From: an uncultured bacterium
Lineage (GTDB): Bacteria; Actinomycetota; Coriobacteriia; Coriobacteriales; Atopobiaceae
Assembly (NCBI GenBank): GCA_905214865.1
Contig: CAJMNO010000021.1
Location: forward strand, 1-44,447
Direction: 5' to 3'
DNA length: 44,447 nucleotides
Shown here: piece after piece, positions 35,736-44,421 of the stretch
Layout: each line of letters opens with the position of its first letter
How positions within the stretch are numbered: the first letter of the stretch is position 1
The notes under the pieces: generated by a model
The model's input: only the letters and a program-made list of their open reading frames with translations
Databases searched by the model: none
What the model was told of the DNA's origin: nothing
Program-made: the position numbers and the translations under genes

Positions 35736-36878
35736 CTATGACACCATGCGCGAACGGTTGGCGGGGAACAGGACGTCGACGCGCGTCCAGGCGCCCTCCT
35801 CGCTGTCCACGCCCACGTCGAGCCCCATCTTCTGGCACAGCGTCGCCACCAGGTACAGGCCGATGCCGGTCGACCTCCTGCGGGAGCGGCCGTTGGCGCC
35901 CGTGAAGCCCTTGTCGAACACGCGGCCCAGGTCCGCCTCGCGTATGCCGCACCCGTTGTCGGTCACGGAGAGCACGACCGTCTCGTCCGCCCTCCCGCCG
36001 CCCTCCACGCGGGCGTCGAAGCGGATGCGGGGCGCCCGTCCGTCAACCTGGGGGTCGCAGCGGTAGCGCACCGCGTTGTCCAGCAGCTGGCCCAGCACGA
36101 ACTCGAGCCACTTGGGGTCGCAGTACACCGTGGGGCCGTCGGGGTCGTCCCCGCATGCCAGGCCGGACAGGTCCACGGAGACGTGCGCCCCAATGAGCTG
36201 CGACATCCGGGACTTGAGGGCGGCGCGCACGAGCTCGCCCACCTTGCACGAACGCACCAGGTAGTCCCGCTCCAGCGAGGCGCCACGGGCGTAGAAGAGC
36301 GCCTGCTCCACGTAGGCGTTGACCCGCTCGAGCTCGCGCGAGAGGGGGCGGAGGCGGTCGTCGCCCAGGTTCTGCACCATCAGCTCGGCGGCCGCGAGGG
36401 GCGTCTTTGCCTCGTGGACCCAGGTCTCGATGAAGTCGCGGTAGTCCGCCTCGCGCGACGTCGCCTCGCTCACCAGGTGGTTTGCGGCGAGGAGCGTGGC
36501 CTGCAGGGCGTCCACGGCGCCGTCGCCCTCCGCGAAGCCGGGGTGCGTGACCTCGGCGGCGAGCGAGAGCGTGTCGGGGCCGGAGTCGGCGACGCGCCTC
36601 AGGTCCTCGACGCAGCGCCTCTCGCGCAGGTAGCCGGACAGCAGGAGGAGGGCGAGTCCCAGCGCCAGCAGGAGGTCCAGGAGGGTCGCCGCGTCGCGCG
36701 TCGCCCCCACCGCCCGCAGCAGCGGCCACGCGGCGGCGACCATCGCCAGGCAGAGGAGGGCCTGTCCCGCGTGGGCGCCCAGGTACTCCGCGATGCCAAA
36801 GCGGGCGCTGGCGGGGAGGGTGCCGCTCCTCTCGCCTTCCGTGGTGGTGGGCCGGCCCCCGTCCCGCCGCGCGCTCAT
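35736..36878 (-). CDS. Intramembrane-sensing histidine kinase (BceS-like)
   Basis: 380 residues. Two close transmembrane segments at about residues 38-57 and 63-83 with almost no extracellular loop, as in BceS/VraS-type kinases that read out their ABC transporter. Phosphoacceptor His155 in ETWVHEAKTPLAA; N box LLDNAVRYR, G1 box VTDNGCGI, F box VFDKGFTG and G2 box STGIGLYL are present. Start ATG 36878 overlaps the stop of the response regulator (ATGA). Confidence 0.92.
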   Translation of the reverse strand: MSARRDGGRPTTTEGERSGTLPASARFGIAEYLGAHAGQALLCLAMVAAAWPLLRAVGATRDAATLLDLLLALGLALLLLSGYLRERRCVEDLRRVADSGPDTLSLAAEVTHPGFAEGDGAVDALQATLLAANHLVSEATSREADYRDFIETWVHEAKTPLAAAELMVQNLGDDRLRPLSRELERVNAYVEQALFYARGASLERDYLVRSCKVGELVRAALKSRMSQLIGAHVSVDLSGLACGDDPDGPTVYCDPKWLEFVLGQLLDNAVRYRCDPQVDGRAPRIRFDARVEGGGRADETVVLSVTDNGCGIREADLGRVFDKGFTGANGRSRRRSTGIGLYLVATLCQKMGLDVGVDSEEGAWTRVDVLFPANRSRMVS

Positions 36879-37543
36879 GCCGAGTACCCCTGGCCGCGGT
36901 GCGTGGCGATGTAGTCCCTCACGCCCAGCTTGGCGAGCGTCTGGCGCAGCCGGTTCATGTTCACGGTGAGCGTGTTGTCGTCCACGAAGGCGTCGCTGCT
37001 CCAGAGGGCCTCCATCAGCTCCTCGCGAGAGACGATGCGCCCCGTCCTCCTCATCAGGAGCTCCAGGATGCGCAGCTCGTTCTTGGTGAGCTCGACCTCC
37101 CGTCCGTTGGCGGAGGCGGTGGAGCGCGAGAGGTCCAGCGTGAGGCCGCGGCTCTCGACCTCCCGGTCCGCGTCGTGCCTCGCCATGGTGCGACGCAGGA
37201 TGGCGTCGATGTGGGCGAGAAGGACCTGGCCGTTGTAGGGCTTCGCCACGAAGGCGTCGGCTCCCATGGACATGCTCATGAGCTCGTCCAGGTCGGTCGT
37301 GCGGCTGGTCAGCACCACGATGGGGACGTCGCTCGACTGGCGGATCTCGCGCGCCACGTACTGGCCGTCCGTCCCGGGCAGGCTCAGGTCGAGCAGCACC
37401 AGGTCGCAGCCCGAGGCAAGCGCCTCCCGGGAAACGTCGGAGAACCCCTCGCAGCCGGTGGCGTCGTGCCCGGCGTTGGCGAGCAGGGTCAGGAGCTCGC
37501 GCCTGACGTTGGGGTCGTCCTCGACCACGAAGATCCTTGCCAT
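36875..37543 (-). CDS. OmpR-type response regulator (BceR-like)
   Basis: 222 residues. Receiver domain with Asp9/Asp10 and phosphoacceptor Asp52 (LVLLDLSLPG), Thr in VVLTSR and Lys in AKPYNG; C-terminal winged-helix DNA-binding domain from about residue 125 (TKNELRILELLMRR, SREELMEALW, TVNMNRLRQTL, DYIATHRGQGY). The frame opens 15 codons earlier, but the Met at 37543 has GGGGAGGG before it and begins the domain exactly. First gene of the four-gene module; divergent from nrdD. Confidence 0.94.
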   Translation of the reverse strand: MARIFVVEDDPNVRRELLTLLANAGHDATGCEGFSDVSREALASGCDLVLLDLSLPGTDGQYVAREIRQSSDVPIVVLTSRTTDLDELMSMSMGADAFVAKPYNGQVLLAHIDAILRRTMARHDADREVESRGLTLDLSRSTASANGREVELTKNELRILELLMRRTGRIVSREELMEALWSSDAFVDDNTLTVNMNRLRQTLAKLGVRDYIATHRGQGYSA

Positions 37544-37767
37544 CCGCCCTCCCCTCGGGAACGCCGCCCGCAAGGCGGCACTGGTCACCCATGGTAGTAC
37601 GTAACCGGGCGCCCTCCCGGCGCGCCCGTGGTCGCGACGGGCCCCGTCGACGATCCGCCGCTGCCACCATCTGGCATAACTCGTTAAAACTTTTTATCTC
37701 TCACGTCCCCTAGCACAAAACTCGTTTTTGGGAGTCTGGTTCTTGTGGAGCTTTGGCGTTGGCCGAA

Positions 37768-37846
37768 TTGTCGATAAGTGGGGAATAAGGTGAAATGTTG
37801 TTCTGGATGGCAATTTGCCACCTGCGGCGATGTCGGTTATCGACAA
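37768..37846. promoter_or_regulatory. Inverted pair TTGTCGATAA / TTATCGACAA
   Basis: TTGTCGATAA at 37768-37777 and its exact complement at 37837-37846. TTATCGACA differs from the DnaA box TTATCCACA by one base. Between them lies the palindrome TGGCAATTTGCCA (37808-37820). Confidence 0.4.
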
Positions 37847-37871
37847 GGTTTCAACGCTTTCAACCAGCAAT

Positions 37872-37919
37872 CAACAATATCTTGTGCCGACTCGTGGGAA
37901 AAAACACTACGGATTGTGT
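37872..37919. promoter_or_regulatory. Two NrdR-like boxes upstream of nrdD
   Basis: CAACAATATCTTGTGC (37872-37887) and ACACTACGGATTGTGT (37904-37919). Compared with the NrdR consensus ACACWATATATWGTGT, the first matches 12 of 16 and the second has both ACAC/GTGT ends. They are separated by 16 bp, that is 32 bp start to start, the three-turn spacing usual for NrdR. Deoxynucleotide-dependent repression of nrdD is likely. Confidence 0.65.
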
Positions 37920-38020
37920 CATAGTGAGGCACGTCAGATAGGGCCGCCCTGCGGTCGCGAGCTGGGGGAAGATCCCGGAAGGCGGCGGAGGGGCGGCGTG
38001 GGAGACCAGAACAGCGGGGG

Positions 38021-40252
38021 ATGCACGAGATGAAGATCATCAAGCGCAACGGCTCGGAGGTCCAGTTCGACCTCTCCAAGATCAGGAACGCCATCAAGGC
38101 GGCCAATGCCGAGGTGCCCGAGGACGATCGCCTCACCGACCGCGAGGTCGAGTTTGCCACCCTCAACGTGCAGGACCTGTGCGCCGACGCCGGCCACACC
38201 GTCACGGTGGAGGAGGTCCAGGACATGGTGGAGGACCAGCTCATGGCACTCGACCGCTTCGTCGTGGCACGCCACTACATCATCTACCGCTACGTGCAGA
38301 ACCAGAAGCGCCGCAAGAACACCACCGACGACCAGATTCTCTCGCTCATCGAGTGCAACAACGAGGAGGTCAAGCAGGAGAACTCCAACAAGAACCCCAC
38401 GGTCGTCTCCGTCCAGCGCGACTACATGGCCGGCGAGGTGAGCAAGGACCTTGCCATGCGCACGCTGCTTCCCGCCGACGTGGTTGAGGCCCACCGCGAG
38501 GGCATCATCCACTTCCATGACGCGGACTACTACGCGCAGCACATGCACAACTGCGACCTCATCAACCTCGACGACATGCTGCAGAACGGCACGGTCATCT
38601 CGGGCACGCTCATCGAGAAGCCCCATAGCTTCAGCACCGCGTGCAACATCGCCACGCAGATCATCGCCCAGGTGGCCTCGTGCCAGTACGGCGGTCAGTC
38701 CATCTCGCTCACCCACCTGGCCAAGTTCGTGGACGTGAGCCGCAAGAAGATCCGCCGCCAGGTCTATGCCGAGATGGAGGTCATCGACGCCCATCCCAGT
38801 GCCGACAAGATCGAGGCCATGGTGGAGAAGCGCCTGCGTGAGGAGGTCGCCCGCGGTGTCCAGACCATCCAGTACCAGGTCGTCACGCTCATGACCACCA
38901 ATGGCCAGGCACCCTTCATCACCGTGTTCATGTACCTCAACGAGGCGGAGAACGAGCAGGAGAAGCACGACCTCGCCCTCTGCATCGAGGAGATGCTCAA
39001 GCAGCGCTACCAGGGCGTCAAGAACGAGAAGGGCGTCTGGATCACCCCGGCGTTCCCCAAGCTCATCTACGTGCTCGAGCCCGACAACATCACGCCTGAC
39101 GGCGAGTACTTCTACCTCACCAAGCTTGCGGCCAAGTGCACCGCCAAGCGCATGGTGCCCGACTACATCTCCGAGAAGAAGATGAAGGAGTACAAGCTCA
39201 GCAAGGGCGAGACCGAGGGCAACGGCGACTGCTACACCTGCATGGGCTGCCGCAGCTTCCTCACGCCCGACCGCTCGGGCAACGGGTACGACAACGTGGC
39301 CAACGCCAAGAACTACGACCCCAGCAAGCCCAAGTACTACGGCCGCTTCAACCAGGGGGTCGTCACCATCAACCTCCCGGACGTGGCCCTCTCCTCGGGC
39401 GGTGACATGGACAAGTTCTGGCAGATCTTCGACGAGCGCCTGGAGCTGTGCCACAAGGCCCTGCGCTGCCGTCACGACCGCCTCTGCGGCACGCTGTCGG
39501 ACGCCGCACCCATCCTGTGGCAGTACGGTGCCCTCGCGCGCCTCAAGAAGGGCGAGACCATCGACAAGCTGCTCTACGGCGGCTACTCCACCATCAGCCT
39601 GGGCTACGCCGGCCTCTACGAGTGCGTCAAGTACATGACCGGCCACAGCCACACCGATGCCGAGGCCACGCCGTTTGCCCTCTCCGTGATGCAGCGCATG
39701 AACGACAAGTGCGCCGAGTGGAAGGCCGCGGAGGACATCGACTACTCCATCTATGGCACCCCGCTGGAGTCCACCACGTACAAGTTCGCCAAGTGCCTGC
39801 AGAAGCGCTTCGGCATCGTGAAGGGCATCACCGACCACGGCTACATCACCAACTCGTACCACGTCAACGTGCGCGAGAAGATCGACGCCTTCACCAAGCT
39901 CAAGTTCGAGAGCCAGTTCCAGCGCCTCTCGCCCGGCGGCGCTATCAGCTACGTTGAGGTCCCCAACATGCAGGACAACCTCGAGGCGGTCGTGCGCGTG
40001 ATGCAGTTCATCTACGACAACATCATGTACGCCGAGCTCAACACCAAGAGCGACTACTGCCAGGTGTGCGGCTACGACGGCGAGATCCGCATCGTGGAGG
40101 ACGACGGCAAGCTGGTGTGGGAGTGCCCCAACTGCGGCAACCGCGACCAGAGCAAGATGAACGTCGCCCGTAGGACCTGCGGCTACATTGGCACCCAGTT
40201 CTGGAACCAGGGCCGCACGCAGGAGATCAAGGACCGCGTGCTGCACCTGTAG
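38021..40252 (+). CDS. nrdD: Anaerobic (class III) ribonucleoside-triphosphate reductase
   Basis: Oxygen-sensitive enzyme that makes deoxynucleotides. 743 residues. N-terminal ATP-cone (IKRNGSEVQFDLSKIRNAIK) for allosteric control; barrel with CQYGGQSISL and the active-site region; C-terminal zinc site with two CxxC pairs (YCQVCGYDGE, ECPNCGN) and the glycyl-radical motif RTCGYIG, with Gly721. Start: ATG 38021 or ATG 38030; GGGGG lies directly before the first and at normal spacing for the second, so the shorter form may be the real one. Its activase nrdG is at the far end of the window. Confidence 0.95.
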   Translation: MHEMKIIKRNGSEVQFDLSKIRNAIKAANAEVPEDDRLTDREVEFATLNVQDLCADAGHTVTVEEVQDMVEDQLMALDRFVVARHYIIYRYVQNQKRRKNTTDDQILSLIECNNEEVKQENSNKNPTVVSVQRDYMAGEVSKDLAMRTLLPADVVEAHREGIIHFHDADYYAQHMHNCDLINLDDMLQNGTVISGTLIEKPHSFSTACNIATQIIAQVASCQYGGQSISLTHLAKFVDVSRKKIRRQVYAEMEVIDAHPSADKIEAMVEKRLREEVARGVQTIQYQVVTLMTTNGQAPFITVFMYLNEAENEQEKHDLALCIEEMLKQRYQGVKNEKGVWITPAFPKLIYVLEPDNITPDGEYFYLTKLAAKCTAKRMVPDYISEKKMKEYKLSKGETEGNGDCYTCMGCRSFLTPDRSGNGYDNVANAKNYDPSKPKYYGRFNQGVVTINLPDVALSSGGDMDKFWQIFDERLELCHKALRCRHDRLCGTLSDAAPILWQYGALARLKKGETIDKLLYGGYSTISLGYAGLYECVKYMTGHSHTDAEATPFALSVMQRMNDKCAEWKAAEDIDYSIYGTPLESTTYKFAKCLQKRFGIVKGITDHGYITNSYHVNVREKIDAFTKLKFESQFQRLSPGGAISYVEVPNMQDNLEAVVRVMQFIYDNIMYAELNTKSDYCQVCGYDGEIRIVEDDGKLVWECPNCGNRDQSKMNVARRTCGYIGTQFWNQGRTQEIKDRVLHL

Positions 40253-40257
40253 GACGC

Positions 40258-40358
<101 letters not shown>

Positions 40359-40369
40359 GCGACGGCCCG

Positions 40370-40401
40370 GAGGGGCCCGGCGCGATGGCGTCGGGCCCCT
40401 C
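40370..40401 (+). terminator. Hairpin downstream of nrdD
   Basis: GAGGGGCCCG pairs perfectly with CGGGCCCCTC, loop of 12 nt. Likely nrdD terminator, without a T tract. Confidence 0.55.
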
Positions 40402-40571
40402 TCGTGCGTGCGGTCAACCTCCTGGCTGGCCAGGCAAGTGGTGCAGGGGATGTGCACATGTGGCATCTCTCGGGTCCCAAGATGTGTGGGCAGTGTGTCT
40501 CCCACGTGTGAAACTCGTCCCATTTGCGTCAGGTGATTGCGATGCAAGAGCGTTCGCCCATGTCCCTCTCC

Positions 40572-40577
40572 TATAAT
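40572..40577 (+). promoter_or_regulatory. Consensus -10 box before the HAD gene
   Basis: TATAAT, 59 bp before the ATG at 40636. No good -35 hexamer at 16-18 bp. Confidence 0.4.
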
Positions 40578-40635
40578 GCCCCCCGCTCAGCGAGCGAGGT
40601 ATTGAATACGCACCCAACCCAATGGGAGAGGAAAT

Positions 40636-41439
40636 ATGCCACTCTGGAACACTCCGGGCGAGGTCAAGGCTGCGTTCTTTGATGCAGACGGAACGCTCAT
40701 CTCGCCCAGCACTAATCATAGGATCCCCGAATCCACGCAGGTCGCCATCTCGGAGCTGCGCAAGGAGGGCGTCAAGTGCTTCCTGGCCACGGGCCGTCCC
40801 CCGTACCAGTGCGACGAGATCCCCATCGACAACTTCGAGGGCTTCATCCTCTTCAACGGCCAGCTCGTGCTGACGCGCGACGAGATCCTGTTCAGCGAGT
40901 GCCTTGACCGCGACGACGTTGCCACGGTGGTCCAGCAGGTGCACGAGGGCAAGTATCACTGCCTGTTCATGGAACGCGGCCGCTGCTACATCGACGGTCA
41001 CGACGGCCTGGTGCGCTCGGCCGAGGAGTTCGCCGGTCTCACCTACGAGGAGGGCAACATCGACCAGGCGCTCCATAACGACATCTACCAGCTCAACGTC
41101 TTCTTGGGGCAGGGCGAGACGGGCGTGCTCACCGAGGCCACCAACAGCTTCAAGGTGACCAGGTGGAGCCCCAACTTTGTGGACGTGTTCCCGCGTCACG
41201 GCGGCAAGGCCCGTGCGGTCCGTCGCGTGCTCGACATCTACGGCATCTTGCCCGAGGAGGCCATCGCGTTTGGCGACGGCGGCAACGACCTGGAGATGTT
41301 TGGCACCGTGGGCACCTCCATCGCCATGGGCAACGGCAACCCGGAGGTCAGGGAGCAGGCCGACTACGTCACGGACGACATCGCGCACGACGGCATCTAC
41401 AACGCCTGCTTCAGGCTCGGCCTGGTCCGCGAGGCGTAG
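40636..41439 (+). CDS. Cof-type HAD-IIB family phosphatase
   Basis: 267 residues, cytoplasmic sugar-phosphate-type hydrolase. Motif I FFDADGTL (Asp16 nucleophile, Asp18 acid), motif II ATGR in the LATGRPP segment, a Cof-type cap from about residue 85 to 185, and motifs III and IV: GGKARAVRR and FGDGGNDLEMF. GGGAGAGG precedes the ATG. The substrate is not predictable. Single-gene unit by its own promoter and a hairpin after it. Confidence 0.9.
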   Translation: MPLWNTPGEVKAAFFDADGTLISPSTNHRIPESTQVAISELRKEGVKCFLATGRPPYQCDEIPIDNFEGFILFNGQLVLTRDEILFSECLDRDDVATVVQQVHEGKYHCLFMERGRCYIDGHDGLVRSAEEFAGLTYEEGNIDQALHNDIYQLNVFLGQGETGVLTEATNSFKVTRWSPNFVDVFPRHGGKARAVRRVLDIYGILPEEAIAFGDGGNDLEMFGTVGTSIAMGNGNPEVREQADYVTDDIAHDGIYNACFRLGLVREA

Positions 41440-41531
41440 CTACCGCCCGGCGTACCGCTCTCGCCCCCGTAACGGGTCCAAGCTGTCCCGTCCCGTGCGG
41501 GGTGTCTAACGCACCGCTCCCGTCCCTCCCT

Positions 41532-41547
41532 CCCCGCGTCTGCGGGG
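41532..41547 (+). terminator. Short hairpin between HAD and nitroreductase genes
   Basis: CCCCGC-GTCT-GCGGGG, six-bp stem. About 90 bp after the HAD stop. Confidence 0.35.
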
Positions 41548-41657
41548 CGAGAGGGGCGGTCTGCCAACGCGGGACATTCGGACCACGGGAGTGGGTATCT
41601 CTCCCCCCTGAGGGGGCGCAGAATCCCATGGCGTGCGCCCCGGGGAGGGGAGTACCC

Positions 41658-42242
41658 ATGACTGGAAGTGAGTTCCACGAGCTCGTGCGCTCGTCCAGGA
41701 CCATCCGACGCTTTGACGAGGGGAGCCGGGTCACGCGCGAGCAACTGCTCGGGCTGGTTGACACGGCGCGCTTTGCCCCCACGGGAAACAACACGCAGCT
41801 GCTGCGGTTCCACGTGGTCGATGACCCCGCGACGGTCGAGCACTGCGCGGCAAGCCACGGTTGGGCGGCCCTCTTCAAGGACTGGGACGGTCCCCAGCCA
41901 GGGGAGAGGCCCACGGGCTACATTGCCGTGTGCGCCCCCGTTGGCGCCACGGGCAGCGCGATCCGCAACCTGGACGCCGGCATCGCGGCGCAGACGATCA
42001 TGCTCGCGGCGCGGAGCGAAGGCCTGGGCGGGTGCATCGTCAAGAGCTTCAAGCCAAGCCTGGCGGATGACCTCGGCATCTCCCAGCAGGGGTACGAGAT
42101 CCTGGTGCTGCTCGCCATCGGCGTCCCGGCGGAGCGCGTGGTGCTGGAGGAGGTCGATCCCGACCACGGCACGCACTACTGGCGAGACGAGAAGGGCACC
42201 CACCACGTCCCCAAGCTGCCGCTGGAGGACCTGCTGATATAG
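41658..42242 (+). CDS. Nitroreductase family protein
   Basis: 194 residues, FMN-dependent oxidoreductase. N-terminal FMN-binding pattern SSRTIRRFDEGSRVTREQL and ARFAPTGNNTQLLRFHVV, and C-terminal GLGGCIVKSF with an LLAIGVPAE segment typical of the family. ATG 41658 follows GGGGAGGGGAG. Physiological substrate unknown; nitroaromatic or quinone reduction by family. No operon partner. Confidence 0.9.
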   Translation: MTGSEFHELVRSSRTIRRFDEGSRVTREQLLGLVDTARFAPTGNNTQLLRFHVVDDPATVEHCAASHGWAALFKDWDGPQPGERPTGYIAVCAPVGATGSAIRNLDAGIAAQTIMLAARSEGLGGCIVKSFKPSLADDLGISQQGYEILVLLAIGVPAERVVLEEVDPDHGTHYWRDEKGTHHVPKLPLEDLLI

Positions 42243-42323
42243 CCGGATGGACGCTCCCGAGGTCCTTGCGGCGGGCGAGCGATCGTCTGTCGCCCCGTTT
42301 GCATGCGTGGGGTTGGCGTGACT

Positions 42324-42337
42324 TTACGAAAGCGTAA
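42324..42337. promoter_or_regulatory. Dyad TTACG-N4-CGTAA upstream of small membrane protein
   Basis: TTACG-AAAG-CGTAA. Same arms and spacer length as the core of the dyad at 35655-35680 in front of the Bce-type ATPase. Possibly a shared operator. Confidence 0.35.
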
Positions 42338-42488
42338 GGCACCGTAATGCAAATCGATGGTACCCGCCGGCGCGTTTGGGGCAGAATCGATTGTGCGGGA
42401 GCGCGAGGATCCGTTGGGGATGGCGCCCCGCCGCGCGGGGCATCGGGCTCCGCGCCAGAGTCGTGGATGTGTGGGAACGGAGTTCGTC

Positions 42489-42653
42489 GTGGGAGTTCTT
42501 CTCGCCCTTGTCCTTGCCATCGTGATTGTGCCCGTTGGCATCGCGGCGCTTGTCGTGAGGGTCTCGCTCAGGGTGATCGGTTGGGTGCTTGGGGCATGCC
42601 TGTCCCTCGTGCTGGTCCTCTTTGCCCTGGCGCAATGCGTCGCCCTGGTGTAG
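42489..42653 (+). CDS. Small hydrophobic membrane protein, unknown
   Basis: 54 residues from GTG 42489 (CGGAG six bases before). Nearly all of it is hydrophobic: LLALVLAIVIVPVGIAALVV and, after VSLRVIGW, VLGACLSLVLVLFALAQC, that is two membrane segments with a short Arg-containing loop. The frame is open further upstream to 42357, but that part is Arg/Pro-rich without a ribosome site. Function unknown. Confidence 0.5.
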   Translation: MGVLLALVLAIVIVPVGIAALVVRVSLRVIGWVLGACLSLVLVLFALAQCVALV

Positions 42654-42806
42654 CCGTTCCCGGCAGTGTTCCCTCATCCCGGCTGCCCTCGCTCCCATGG
42701 GGGCACATGCTGACGACGCCTGCCGCTCGCGGCACTGACGTCCCCCAAGGCTGACATCTGACTGAAAATGGAGTCACGTCTCATGCCATTGAGAGGGTGA
42801 TGCCCC

Positions 42807-43583
42807 ATGGGAACCAGTCTCAAGAGCGGGCGAGCTCGCCACCCCAGGCGCAGGGTCGCTGCCGTGGTTGCCGTCGTCTGCCTCGTTGCCCTCGTGGCGG
42901 GTGCCGTCTACCTTCACCAGCGGGATCACTACGTCCCCTCGGACGCGGCGCGCATCGTCTTGGTGGGGGAGGAGCACGGCAAGAAGTCCCAGTACGACGA
43001 GGAGCTGCGCGTGTGGAAGTCGCACTACTCGTCGGGGAGCCGAGACCTCTTCGTGGAACTTCCCTACTACACCGCCCAGTACCTCAACCTGTGGATGTCC
43101 ACGAACGACGACGCGATTCTCGACCAGCTCTGGAAGGACTGGGACGGCACGGCGGCCCAGAATGCCGACTACTTCGAGCTGCTGCGCTCCATCAAGCGCG
43201 AGTGCCCCCAGACCGTCTTTCACGGAACCGACGTGGGTCACCAGTACCAGACCACGGGGGAGCGCTACCTCGCCTATGCGAGCAAGAGGTATGGCGCGGA
43301 CTCGGAGGAGGTGGCCCTCGCGCGGGAATGCGTGAACCAGGGCATTCACTACTACGAGCAGACCAACTGCGACGACGACTACCGCGAGGGTCAGATGGTC
43401 GCCAACTTCGAGCGGGCCTACGACGCCCTGGGCACCAAGTCCGTGGTCGTGGGGTTCTATGGGGCGGCGCACTCCGATCCGCGCGGCAAGAGCTTCAACG
43501 GTCACGTGGACAGCATGGCAAACCAGCTGCGACAGCACTATGGGGACGTCGTGTCGTACCAGTATGCGGGGGCGATCGTGTAG
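42807..43583 (+). CDS. Membrane-anchored TIKI/ChaN/erythromycin-esterase-fold protein
   Basis: 258 residues. A basic N-terminus (RARHPRRR) precedes one transmembrane segment at about residues 17-36, so the rest is outside the membrane. The exported part begins IVLVGEEHG (His57), the first signature of the EreA/ChaN/TraB-TIKI superfamily, and later has HGTDVGHQY and VVVGFYGAAHSDP, the second and third His-containing segments. Family members are hydrolases or haem binders; I cannot tell which. GAGAGG precedes the ATG. Confidence 0.7.
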   Translation: MGTSLKSGRARHPRRRVAAVVAVVCLVALVAGAVYLHQRDHYVPSDAARIVLVGEEHGKKSQYDEELRVWKSHYSSGSRDLFVELPYYTAQYLNLWMSTNDDAILDQLWKDWDGTAAQNADYFELLRSIKRECPQTVFHGTDVGHQYQTTGERYLAYASKRYGADSEEVALARECVNQGIHYYEQTNCDDDYREGQMVANFERAYDALGTKSVVVGFYGAAHSDPRGKSFNGHVDSMANQLRQHYGDVVSYQYAGAIV

Positions 43584-43629
43584 CGCTGCTGGGGGCTCCG
43601 TGCTGTCGTCTACTTGCGGCTCATTCGAG

Positions 43630-43685
43630 GTCAAAGAAGGGAAGAGGCATGCCTCGGACGGAGGCTACCCGAGGGCGATGTCCCA
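43630..43685. repeat. ~57-bp dispersed repeat, copy 1
   Basis: Starts GTCAAAGAAGGGAAGAGGCA, contains GGCATGCCTC and GGCTACCCGAGGG. Matches 44090-44146 with a few substitutions and one inserted base. Confidence 0.75.
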
Positions 43686-43749
43686 GTCACGGGGCCTCCG
43701 GCGCAACCTCCCTCCCGGCACAGGCCCCGCGGCCATGGCGGGGGCGCCT

Positions 43750-43859
43750 CGTAAGGATTGGCGCGTTTATCTCCCGCTAAGCGCGCCTTTTCTTATTGGG
43801 TTGGCGGTTCCGTAAGAATTGACGCGGTTACGCGCACCCTAAACGCGTCAATTCTTACG
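43750..43859. repeat. Paired hairpins, second repeat family (pair C)
   Basis: Units 43750-43797 (48 nt) and 43811-43859 (49 nt), start to start 61 bp. Both begin CGTAAG; the second ends CTTACG with inner arms GACGCGGTTA and CTAAACGCGTC. Confidence 0.8.
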
Positions 43860-44089
43860 GGGAGACCTTGCGGAGTGGGTCGGGGGCGGGATGTGGACGG
43901 GGAGGACCGTATCCCGCGGCTTTGCCTCTCGGGAGCTGACTTGCAGACACGGGGCGCTGCCGTTAGGGAAGACCTCTCCTCGCGACCGACGGTGCCCCTG
44001 CCAGCGCGCCCTTCTATGATCCTTTCCTCAGCCGTCCACCTGCGGGGGGCTTGGTGCTGAAGTGTTGGCTTCGGCCGAGGGATCCTGGT

Positions 44090-44146
44090 GTCAAAGAAGG
44101 GAAGGGGCATGCCTCAGGCGGGGGGCTACCCGAGGGTGATGCCCAT
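44090..44146. repeat. ~57-bp dispersed repeat, copy 2
   Basis: GTCAAAGAAGGGAAGGGGCA at the start; see copy at 43630. Confidence 0.75.
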
Positions 44147-44197
44147 CCCTGGCCCAAGCTGATCTCCGCTCTTGTGATGACATCAAGGGTAGAACTA

Positions 44198-44245
44198 TGG
44201 CAGGGAAGGCCAGATGTGAGCGCTTTCGTCGTGAGCCTCCTATCA
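44198..44245. repeat. 48-nt palindrome, copy 14 (diverged)
   Basis: TGGCAGGGAAGGCCAGATGT, centre GAGCGCTT, ends CTATCA. Confidence 0.5.
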
Positions 44246-44301
44246 CAGACGCTGCCGTGCCATGCGTTTTCCCGGCTGGTAAGGAGCCGAACTCTCAACG
44301 T

Positions 44302-44349
44302 TGGCAACGCGCTCCCGATATGAGCACTCACATCGGGAGTGCGTTGCCA
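44302..44349. repeat. 48-nt palindrome, copy 15 (near-perfect)
   Basis: TGGCAACGCGCTCCCGATAT, centre GAGCACTC, ends GGGAGTGCGTTGCCA. All positions pair except 19/30, a G-T at 10/39 and the centre. The outer arm AACGC/GCGTT differs from copy 8 yet pairs. Starts 104 bp after copy 14. Confidence 0.85.
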
Positions 44350-44373
44350 TTTTGACCTGACACAGAGGTTGGG

Positions 44374-44421
44374 TGGCAGCCGTCTCCCGATATGAGCGCA
44401 CACAATCCCCTCTTGCACAGT
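44374..44421. repeat. 48-nt palindrome, copy 16 (left arm only)
   Basis: Left arm TGGCAGCCGTCTCCCGATAT and centre GAGCGCAC are kept; the right arm is diverged. Starts 72 bp after copy 15. Confidence 0.5.

Larger units (their letters stand above)
37544..38020. other. Divergent control region, response regulator / nrdD
   Basis: 477 bp without a gene. It is AT-rich from about 37680 to 37920 and contains, in order, an inverted pair of DnaA-like nonamers, a 13-bp palindrome and two NrdR-like boxes. Confidence 0.6.

Noticed and set aside
44302..44355. Simple rho-independent terminator (palindrome followed by TTTT)
   Set aside because: No gene ends nearby and the unit belongs to the 48-nt family, most of whose members lack a T tract.
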